A stretch of DNA of 6,834 nucleotides from an uncultured Erysipelotrichaceae bacterium. Its GTDB lineage: Bacteria; Bacillota_I; Bacilli_A; RF39; UBA660. Position 1 is the stretch's first letter. Each line of letters begins with the position of its first letter. This document shows positions 1 to 5,629 of the stretch, in pieces. Below the pieces are notes generated by a model. The model was given only the letters and a program-made list of their open reading frames with translations. It was not told the origin of the DNA and made no database searches. The DNA lies in assembly GCA_902783215.1 (NCBI GenBank), contig CACZQD010000131.1, forward strand, positions 1 to 6,834. Direction: 5' to 3'. A program made the position numbers and the translations under genes.

Positions 1-1811
1 CTAATGTCATGTCATTTATTAATGAAGGTTATCCAATTCAGGGTGGTGGAATAATAGGAGCTATTTTCTCATCTATATTCTGTGGCCTTCTAACTTTAAA
101 TGGTACTCGTGTAGTTGCGATTGTCTTAATTATATGTGGATTTATTATGTTTACTGGTATGTCTTTGATGGATATGTTTAGAAAAACTAAAGAAGGAGTT
201 AAGAAAGCTACTAGTGGTATTAAACGTAAGAAGAAAGAACCTAAGGAAGATGTTGATAATCAGGTTGTTATTTCAAGTGTGGATGAGTTAAAACAAGAAG
301 AACCGGAAGAGACTCCTGTGAGTGAAACTGTTGTTGAAGTTAAAAGTGATGAAATTAAGGATTATAAATTTCCTCCAATTACTTTATTAAATAAGCCTTC
401 TAAAACAAGTGGTAAGGATAATAATGATTTAATTAAACGTAATATTCCTATTTTAACGCAAGTTCTTACTGATTTTGGTATTGAAAGCAAAGTTGTTGCT
501 GCTCATGTTGGACCGGCTGTCACGCAATATGAATTAGAAATTAAAGCTGGTACTAAAGTGAGTAAAATTTTAAGTTTAAATCGTGAGATTGCTTTAGCTT
601 TGGCTGCTAAGGATGTTCGTATTCAAGCTCCTATTCCAGGTAAAAAAACAATTGGTATAGAGCTTCCTAATGCTAAGGTTTCACCTGTCGGTGTGCGTGA
701 GGTACTTGCTAGTATTCCTAGTAAATTAAGTAATAGTAAGCTAGTTACTGTGTTAGGTAGAGATATTATGGGTGAGCCACAGTGGATGGAGATTAATAAA
801 ACTCCGCATTTGCTGGTTGCTGGATCGACTGGTAGTGGTAAATCGGTATGTATTAATAGTATGTTAGCTAGTATTTTAATGCGTTCTAGACCAGATGAAG
901 TTAAATTAGTTTTGGTTGATCCTAAAAAGGTAGAGTTATCTATTTATAATGGTATTCCTCATTTACTAACTCCAGTTGTTACAAATCCTAAAAAAGCTAA
1001 TATTGTTTTACAAAAGATTGTTTCAGAAATGGAAAGACGTTATGATGTTTTTGAAGAAAGTAAGACAAAGAATATTACTAGTTATAATAAATATATTGAT
1101 AAGAAAAATGAAAAACTTTCGGATGGTGAAAAACTAAAGCACATGCCGTATATAGTGGTTGTTATTGATGAATTAGCTGATTTAATGTTGGTTGCTGCTA
1201 AAGAGGTAGAAGATTCAATTATGCGTATTACTCAAATGGCTCGTGCGGCTGGTATTCATTTAATTGTTGCGACACAAAGACCTTCAACGGATGTTATTAC
1301 GGGTGTGGTTAAGGCTAACATTCCATCTCGTATTTCGTTTGCTGTATCTAGTGGGATTGATTCAAGAACCATTTTAGATAGTGTTGGTGCGGAAAAATTG
1401 CTTGGTAAAGGTGATATGCTTTATCTTCCTCAAGGTGAGAGTGTTCCAATCCGTATTCAAGGAACATTTATAAGTGAAGAGGAAACAAAAGATATTGTTG
1501 AGTTTGTTTGTAAACAACAGAAAGCTCATTATGATGAGAGCTTGACAGTTGCTAATGAAGATAAAAATGCTACTACGATGGTTGATAAACACGATGATTA
1601 TGAAGAACCTTTATATAATGATATAGTTGAATTTATTGTAGAACAAGGTAAGGCTAGTACTTCATTGATTCAAAGAAGGTTTAGACTAGGTTATAATCGT
1701 GCGGCTAGGTGTATTGATTTATTGGAAGATCGTGGAATTGTTGGACCTGCTAATGGTTCGAAACCTAGAGAAGTTTTGGTTAAGGTTGAAAATAAGGATA
1801 AAAAAGAATAA
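1..1811 (+). CDS. ftsK: DNA translocase FtsK/SpoIIIE, 5' end missing
   Basis: ATP-driven double-stranded DNA pump that clears chromosome from the closing septum (SpoIIIE moves the forespore chromosome in sporulating relatives). The frame is open to the left edge. Counting from the internal ATG at position 9, hydrophobic segments at residues 12-30 and 34-55 match the last membrane spans of the family, so the first spans lie upstream and that ATG is probably not the start. A charged Lys/Glu linker (about 56-120) follows. The motor has a Walker A motif AGSTGSGKS (271-279, Lys278) and a Walker B VVVIDE (Asp387, Glu388), then family blocks MARAAGIHLIVATQRPS and LLGKGDMLYLP. Residues 532-595 form the winged-helix gamma domain that reads polar DNA motifs (RRFRLGYNRAARCIDLLE). 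About 600 residues are visible against nearly 790 for B. subtilis SpoIIIE. The stop is TAA. FtsK and SpoIIIE cannot be told apart from this sequence. Confidence 0.96.
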   Translation, partial: NVMSFINEGYPIQGGGIIGAIFSSIFCGLLTLNGTRVVAIVLIICGFIMFTGMSLMDMFRKTKEGVKKATSGIKRKKKEPKEDVDNQVVISSVDELKQEEPEETPVSETVVEVKSDEIKDYKFPPITLLNKPSKTSGKDNNDLIKRNIPILTQVLTDFGIESKVVAAHVGPAVTQYELEIKAGTKVSKILSLNREIALALAAKDVRIQAPIPGKKTIGIELPNAKVSPVGVREVLASIPSKLSNSKLVTVLGRDIMGEPQWMEINKTPHLLVAGSTGSGKSVCINSMLASILMRSRPDEVKLVLVDPKKVELSIYNGIPHLLTPVVTNPKKANIVLQKIVSEMERRYDVFEESKTKNITSYNKYIDKKNEKLSDGEKLKHMPYIVVVIDELADLMLVAAKEVEDSIMRITQMARAAGIHLIVATQRPSTDVITGVVKANIPSRISFAVSSGIDSRTILDSVGAEKLLGKGDMLYLPQGESVPIRIQGTFISEEETKDIVEFVCKQQKAHYDESLTVANEDKNATTMVDKHDDYEEPLYNDIVEFIVEQGKASTSLIQRRFRLGYNRAARCIDLLEDRGIVGPANGSKPREVLVKVENKDKKE

Positions 1812-1860
1812 TTCGACAAAATAAGACTGATTATTAAGTTACAATTATATTGGTGATAAA

Positions 1861-2319
1861 ATGAAAAAATATTTTATGCTTATTATGGTATCTATAATAG
1901 TCGGTTTTTTGTTGTCTTTTTTTGTAATTAATCAATATAAAGATGGAAAAGGCATTACTGTATATAAAGAAGGGGAAGAGTTATCATTTTTTAAATATGG
2001 TGAATATAAAAGTAAAGAAGAAATGGAAAATGATACAATTACTTTAGAAAACTATATTTATAAAAAAGATAATGATATTTATAAAGTTTATATTGCCCTT
2101 ACGAAAAATAAAGATAATATTGGCAAAATAAAAAAATATTATGATAAATATAATTTGGATGTAGAAACTTTTTATATTGTAGATACTGATTTAATAAAAA
2201 AAATAGAAAATTTAGATAATATTTTAATGACTTCTAATGATAATACTGTTATTGGTGAGATTATTAATCAAGGGTTGAAATGTTATGAAGAGGATGTAAG
2301 TCATGACGGTACGAATTAA
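1861..2319 (+). CDS. Small membrane-anchored protein of unknown function
   Basis: I do not recognise this 152-residue protein. It starts with MKK and one hydrophobic segment (residues 5-23) without a clear cleavage site, so it is probably a signal-anchor protein with an outward-facing domain. The rest is rich in Lys, Asp, Asn, Tyr and Glu. Residues 74-108 read as a strand-helix-strand unit (YKVYIALTKNKDN, then a Lys/Tyr-rich helix, then VETFYIV), followed by a helical end (about 127-145). This is loosely like the fold of SPOR peptidoglycan-binding domains, but no diagnostic motif is visible. The start is supported by GGTGAT at 1852-1857, complementary to the AUCACC part of the 16S anti-Shine-Dalgarno region, just before the ATG. 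It lies 49 bp after ftsK and overlaps radC by 17 bp, which suggests translational coupling. In B. subtilis the SPOR-domain gene spoIIB lies upstream of maf-radC-mreBCD; a functional link with it is only inferred. Confidence 0.85.
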   Translation: MKKYFMLIMVSIIVGFLLSFFVINQYKDGKGITVYKEGEELSFFKYGEYKSKEEMENDTITLENYIYKKDNDIYKVYIALTKNKDNIGKIKKYYDKYNLDVETFYIVDTDLIKKIENLDNILMTSNDNTVIGEIINQGLKCYEEDVSHDGTN

Positions 2320-2983
2320 AGATTTACAGACATTTGACCGACCACGTGAGAGATTGATAAAATATGGTGCGGATTATTTAACGGATGAGGAGCTAATTGC
2401 TATACTTTTAAAAACGGGAACTAAAAAACACTCGGCGAAGGATTTAGCAACAATTCTATTAAATGAAATTGATGGTATTAATAATTTAAATAGTATTTCT
2501 TATGAAAAGTTAATTAGTATTGAAGGAATTAAACAATCTAAAGCTTGTGATATCATGGCTGCAGTGGAATTATCTAGAAGAATTAACGATATTAAAGATA
2601 TTCAAAATGTTAAGTTTAATAATTGTGAAGTAGTTTATAATTATTATAAAAATAAAATAGCGTATGAATTACAAGAACATTTTTATTGCGTTTATTTAGA
2701 TACTAATAAACGAATTATTAAAGAAAAACTATTATTTAAAGGAACGCTTAATTACAGTATTGTTCATCCAAGAGAAGTATTTAAAGAGGCGTATTTAGTT
2801 GGTGCAAGTGCAATTATATGTGTGCACAATCATCCTTCTGGTAATGTTTTACCTAGTAAACAAGATTTAGATATTACTAAGTCTTTACAAGAAGTTGGAT
2901 CGATTTTAGGAATTAAAATAGTAGATCATATTATTGTTGGGAAAAATAATTATTATAGCTTTTTACAAAATAATGATATTTAG
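2303..2983 (+). CDS. radC: RadC family JAB/MPN domain protein (UPF0758)
   Basis: Complete 226-residue RadC-like protein. The N-terminal part (about 1-100) has the family opening IKDLQTFDRPRERLIKYG and a helix-hairpin-helix-like stretch near 68-93 (LISIEGIKQSKACDIMAAVE). The C-terminal JAB/MPN domain (about 105-226) carries the metal-binding signature HNHPSG with His175, His177 and Asp188, spaced as H-x-H-x10-D; Glu125 is the likely JAMM glutamate. The closing block VDHIIVG is also typical. The metal ligands look intact, so a metalloprotein is expected, but the substrate of housekeeping RadC is unknown and its old link to DNA repair in E. coli was withdrawn. ATG at 2303 is preceded by AGAGG (2289-2293) inside the upstream gene and gives the canonical N terminus. 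The stop is TAG. Being next to mreC is the usual Bacilli association, but mreB, normally between them, is absent. Confidence 0.95.
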   Translation: MTVRIKDLQTFDRPRERLIKYGADYLTDEELIAILLKTGTKKHSAKDLATILLNEIDGINNLNSISYEKLISIEGIKQSKACDIMAAVELSRRINDIKDIQNVKFNNCEVVYNYYKNKIAYELQEHFYCVYLDTNKRIIKEKLLFKGTLNYSIVHPREVFKEAYLVGASAIICVHNHPSGNVLPSKQDLDITKSLQEVGSILGIKIVDHIIVGKNNYYSFLQNNDI

Positions 2984-3030
2984 CTTTCAAAAAATAAAAT
3001 TATGTATTATAATAAATATAGGTGAAAAAA

Positions 3031-3873
3031 ATGAAGAAAAAGAATAATAAAAAGTACATTGTTTTAATAATTGTAATTATCATAGCTATTATGCTAGGTA
3101 TTACGGTTAAAGATGTTAAAGAAGATAAAAAACTTAATTTTTTTGAGAAAGCTATTAAAGATAGTGGTACTTTAGTTGTAAGAATTACATCGATCCCTTT
3201 TAAATTTACTAAAGAGAAAATTATAGATCATAAAGAAAAAAATAAAATGTATAAAGAATACAAAAAGTTAAAAAATAAGGCTGCAAAATCTGATTCTTAT
3301 TTAGCTGAAATTAGAGAATTACAAAGTGAGATAACTAATTTGAAAAAACAATTAGAACTAGATAGTGTGAATTCTGAGTATACATATATTCATGCTTCTA
3401 TAACCAATCGAAATGTTAATTCTTGGTATAACACACTAACTATTGATAAAGGAAGTAAAAAAGGTGTGAAAGCTGGGATGGCTGTTGTTGTTAATGAAGG
3501 TTTAGTAGGGAAAGTTATTAAAGTCAGTAATTTTACTAGTACTGTTAAATTATTAACGACAGATGAATTAAGTAATAAAATATCTGTTAAAGTTAATTTA
3601 AGTGATAAAAGTGTATATGGGTTGCTTGCTAATTATGATAAAAAATGTGGTTGTTATTTAATTGAGGGTATTAGTGAAAGTGATGAAATTGTAGAAGGAT
3701 CTCAAGTTGTTACAACTGGATTAAGTGATTCTTTTCCATCCGGAATACTATTGGGTAATGTAAGTAAAGTAGTAATGGATAAATATGATTTAACTAAAGT
3801 TGTTCAGGTAAAACCTTCTGTAGATTTTAATAATATTACTTTAGTTTCAGTGCTTAAAAGAGAGGCTAAATAA
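3031..3873 (+). CDS. mreC: Cell shape-determining protein MreC
   Basis: Bitopic membrane protein of the elongation machinery; MreC links MreD, RodA and class B penicillin-binding proteins during side-wall synthesis. The 280-residue product has a short basic N terminus (MKKKNNKK), one membrane span (about 9-26), an extracytoplasmic coiled coil (about 60-110) and the beta-barrel core. Family blocks are WYNTLTIDKGSKKGVKAGMAVV, EGLVGKVIKV and VVTTGLSDSFPSGILLGNV, the last being the typical GlxxxFPxGixxGxV pattern. The start chosen is ATG 3031, with AGGTGA (3020-3025) five bases upstream; an in-frame GTG at 3022 lies inside that ribosome binding site and is less likely. It starts 47 bp after radC, with no convincing promoter between. 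Its TAA stop overlaps the ATG of mreD by one base, so the two are probably translated together. Confidence 0.95.
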   Translation: MKKKNNKKYIVLIIVIIIAIMLGITVKDVKEDKKLNFFEKAIKDSGTLVVRITSIPFKFTKEKIIDHKEKNKMYKEYKKLKNKAAKSDSYLAEIRELQSEITNLKKQLELDSVNSEYTYIHASITNRNVNSWYNTLTIDKGSKKGVKAGMAVVVNEGLVGKVIKVSNFTSTVKLLTTDELSNKISVKVNLSDKSVYGLLANYDKKCGCYLIEGISESDEIVEGSQVVTTGLSDSFPSGILLGNVSKVVMDKYDLTKVVQVKPSVDFNNITLVSVLKREAK

Positions 3874-4370
3874 TGTCTATGATTGTTACTACACTAATAG
3901 TTTCCTTTTTTTTAGAAGGAGCATTTACTAATTTAATAAGTAATAATTCACTTTTTGTTCCAATGTTTACTATTACGTCTTTAACGATTTTATATCCATA
4001 TTTTAATAATAAGCAACCTAAATTTATGATGATGGCAACACTATTTGGCTTTTTTTATGATATTATATATACTGATAGTTTATTTGTTAATACTTTTTCC
4101 TTTTTAATTGCTAGTATAGCTATTATTATAATTTATAATTATATTAATATGAATTGGATTAATATTAATGTTTTAAATATAGTTATAATTGCTATATTTA
4201 AAGTTGTTAGTTATATGATACTTTGTATGGTAGGATATATGCATTTTAAATCTAATATATTAATACAAGGGATTTATCATTCTATTTTAGTAAATATTCT
4301 TTATGGTATAATTTTATACGTAGTCACAGATGGGATTGGTCGTAAGTTACATCTACGTAAAATGGAATAA
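3873..4370 (+). CDS. mreD: Rod shape-determining protein MreD
   Basis: Polytopic membrane partner of MreC in the elongasome. The product is 165 residues, normal for Gram-positive MreD, with about five or six hydrophobic segments (roughly 4-22, 25-44, 51-66, 73-91, 99-122 and 128-152). The short loop [19 protein letters not shown] (59-77) matches the only well conserved MreD block (G-x-x-x-D, then a small loop into the next span). The C terminus is short and basic (RKLHLRK). The ATG shares its A with the mreC stop (TAATG), and AGAGG at 3861-3865 provides a ribosome binding site inside mreC. A second ATG at 3879 is possible but worse placed. Sequence identity in this family is low, so the call rests on topology, the loop motif and linkage to mreC. 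No minC or minD follows, unlike in Bacillus. Confidence 0.9.
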   Translation: MSMIVTTLIVSFFLEGAFTNLISNNSLFVPMFTITSLTILYPYFNNKQPKFMMMATLFGFFYDIIYTDSLFVNTFSFLIASIAIIIIYNYINMNWININVLNIVIIAIFKVVSYMILCMVGYMHFKSNILIQGIYHSILVNILYGIILYVVTDGIGRKLHLRKME

Positions 4371-4412
4371 CACAATAATTAAAAAGTTGCAAAAAAATAT
4401 ATGCAGAAAATA

Positions 4413-4426
4413 TATACAAATGTTCG
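4413..4426 (+). promoter_or_regulatory. Candidate LexA (SOS) operator for recA
   Basis: Compared with the Gram-positive LexA consensus CGAACRNRYGTTYG, the sequence TATACAAATGTTCG matches 11 of 14 positions: the right half ACAAATGTTCG is perfect and the first three bases of the left half differ. It ends nine bases before the recA -35 box, a plausible place for control of a gene that is commonly SOS-regulated in Firmicutes. AT-rich DNA and the degenerate left half keep this tentative, and no lexA gene is in the window. Confidence 0.4.
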
Positions 4427-4428
4427 AT

Positions 4429-4451
4429 AAAAGTATTGACAAGATACTTTT
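4429..4451. repeat. Inverted repeat spanning the recA -35 box; possible mreD terminator
   Basis: Perfect 8-bp arms, AAAAGTAT (4429-4436) and ATACTTTT (4444-4451), flank a 7-base centre TGACAAG. The right arm runs into seven T residues (4448-4454), so in RNA it resembles a weak intrinsic terminator for the radC-mreCD transcript. As DNA it surrounds the TTGACA of the recA promoter and could be an operator. The stem has only one G-C pair, so strong termination is doubtful. Confidence 0.5.
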
Positions 4452-4464
4452 TTTATTATATAAT
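4436..4464 (+). promoter_or_regulatory. Sigma-A promoter of recA
   Basis: A full-consensus -35 TTGACA (4436-4441) and a full-consensus -10 TATAAT (4459-4464) are separated by 17 bp, the optimal spacing. The predicted transcription start is near 4471, leaving a leader of about 20 bases before the recA ATG with the ribosome binding site inside it. A promoter this strong fits a highly expressed gene held down by a repressor. Confidence 0.85.
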
Positions 4465-4491
4465 TATATTGTCGTAATAAGGAGGTATAAG

Positions 4492-5511
4492 ATGGAAAAA
4501 ACATCGGCAGATAAAACATTAGAACAAGTAATGAAAGATATAGAAAAACAGTTTGGTAAAGGAGCTGTTATGAAACTTGGTGAGCGAGAACACCAAAAAG
4601 TAGAAGTAATATCTAGTGGATCTATTTCACTTGATATGGCATTAGGTATTGGAGGATATCCTAAGGGAAGGATTATTGAAATATATGGTCCAGAATCAAG
4701 TGGTAAAACTACTTTTGCGCTTCATGCAATTGCAGAAGCTCAAAAAAATGGAGGTAGATGTGCGTTTATTGATGCTGAACATGCACTTGATCCGGTTTAT
4801 GCATCTCATTTAGGTGTTAATATAAATGATTTATTACTTTCACAACCAGATAATGGAGAACAAGCACTAGAAATATGTGAAGCATTGGTTCGTAGTGGTG
4901 CGATTAGTGTTATTGTTATTGATTCTGTTGCTGCGCTTGTGCCACAGGCAGAAATTGAAGGAGAAATGGGTGATTCTCATGTTGGTTTACAAGCTCGTTT
5001 GATGAGTCAAGCTTTACGTAAATTATCGGGTATCATTAATAAAACAAATACAGTTTGTATTTTTATCAATCAATTACGTGAAAAGGTAGGAGTTATGTTT
5101 GGTAATCCTGAGGTTACTCCAGGTGGACGTGCTCTTAAGTTCTATTCATCTGTTCGTTTAGAGATTAGACGTGGAGAACAAATTAAAGATAGTGGTAATA
5201 TCAATGGTAACAAAACGAATATTAAAGTTGTTAAAAATAAGATGGCTCCTCCATTTAAAACTTGTAGTGTAGATATTATGTATGGAGAAGGGGTTTCATT
5301 AACTGGTGAAATTGTTGATTTAGGAGCTCAATCAGGTATTTTAGAAAAAAGTGGTGCATGGTATTCTTATAATGGAGAAAAAGTTGGACAAGGTAAAGAA
5401 AATGTTAAAGCTTGGTTAAAAAATAATCCAAAAATCATGAAAGAAATTGAAACAAAAATTAGAAAATTTTATGATAATAGTGATGAATTAGAAATTGGAA
5501 AGGCAGAATAG
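4492..5511 (+). CDS. recA: Recombinase RecA
   Basis: ATP-dependent strand-exchange protein for homologous recombination; as a filament on single-stranded DNA it also triggers LexA self-cleavage. The product is 339 residues. Walker A GPESSGKT is at 66-73 and the Walker B aspartate at 144 ([10 protein letters not shown]), the same numbering as E. coli RecA. Loop L1 ([16 protein letters not shown]), loop L2 ([19 protein letters not shown]) and the C-terminal GAWYSY block are intact. The C-terminal tail is shorter than in E. coli (353 residues) and ends [12 protein letters not shown] 4492 is chosen because AAGGAGG (4479-4485) lies six bases before it and the promoter lies just upstream; a longer in-frame opening from 4330 would start inside mreD and run through the promoter. 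It appears monocistronic. In B. subtilis recA also lies near rny, but cinA and pgsA, its usual upstream neighbours there, are missing here. Confidence 0.98.
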   Translation: MEKTSADKTLEQVMKDIEKQFGKGAVMKLGEREHQKVEVISSGSISLDMALGIGGYPKGRIIEIYGPESSGKTTFALHAIAEAQKNGGRCAFIDAEHALDPVYASHLGVNINDLLLSQPDNGEQALEICEALVRSGAISVIVIDSVAALVPQAEIEGEMGDSHVGLQARLMSQALRKLSGIINKTNTVCIFINQLREKVGVMFGNPEVTPGGRALKFYSSVRLEIRRGEQIKDSGNINGNKTNIKVVKNKMAPPFKTCSVDIMYGEGVSLTGEIVDLGAQSGILEKSGAWYSYNGEKVGQGKENVKAWLKNNPKIMKEIETKIRKFYDNSDELEIGKAE

Positions 5512-5534
5512 TTATATTATATTTTGCTTTTTTT
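5499..5534 (+). terminator. Intrinsic terminator at the end of recA
   Basis: AAAGGCAGAATA (5499-5510) can pair with TATTTTGCTTTT (5520-5531) in a 12-bp stem with two G-U pairs around a 9-base loop, and seven T residues (5528-5534) lie at its 3' side. The hairpin begins within the last codons of recA and contains the TAG stop, so a terminating ribosome may affect folding. AT-rich and therefore of moderate strength. Confidence 0.55.
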
Positions 5535-5556
5535 CATGTATTATTTCTAATTGTGC

Positions 5557-5585
5557 TTGACATATTTTTCATTTCCTATTAAAAT
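5557..5585 (+). promoter_or_regulatory. Sigma-A promoter of rny
   Basis: Consensus -35 TTGACA (5557-5562) is followed after 17 bp by TAAAAT (5580-5585), a one-mismatch -10. A perfect TATAAT also occurs at 5585-5590, but its 22-bp spacing is too long for the same -35 box. The predicted start is near 5592, giving a leader of nearly 40 bases. It follows the recA terminator, so rny is likely to have its own transcript. Confidence 0.7.
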
Positions 5586-5629
5586 ATAATTAGAGTGGTG
5601 AAAGCTACTTATAGAAAATGGAGGATTAT

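Noticed and set aside
9..11. ATG as the true start of the FtsK/SpoIIIE gene
   Set aside because: The frame is open upstream to the window edge, the first membrane spans are missing and no ribosome binding site can be seen, so the gene is treated as cut by the window.
1374..1592. Minus-strand open frame of 72 codons within ftsK
   Set aside because: It lies opposite conserved motor sequence of ftsK, has low-complexity hydrophobic content and no ribosome binding site.
1812..1860. Possible promoter or terminator between ftsK and the unknown gene
   Set aside because: TATATT is present but overlaps the ribosome binding site region, the TTCGAC element is too far away, and no stable hairpin with a T run is seen.
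3008..3013. TATAAT upstream of mreC as a promoter -10 box
   Set aside because: At 17-18 bp spacing the -35 has only three matching bases, and the start would fall on the mreC ribosome binding site. AT-rich DNA gives such hits by chance.
3022..3030. GTG start for mreC three codons upstream of the ATG
   Set aside because: The GTG is part of the AGGTGA ribosome binding site and would have no site of its own.
4330..4491. In-frame 54-codon upstream extension of RecA
   Set aside because: It starts inside mreD, runs through the consensus promoter and the AAGGAGG site, and resembles no RecA N terminus; ATG 4492 gives normal RecA numbering.
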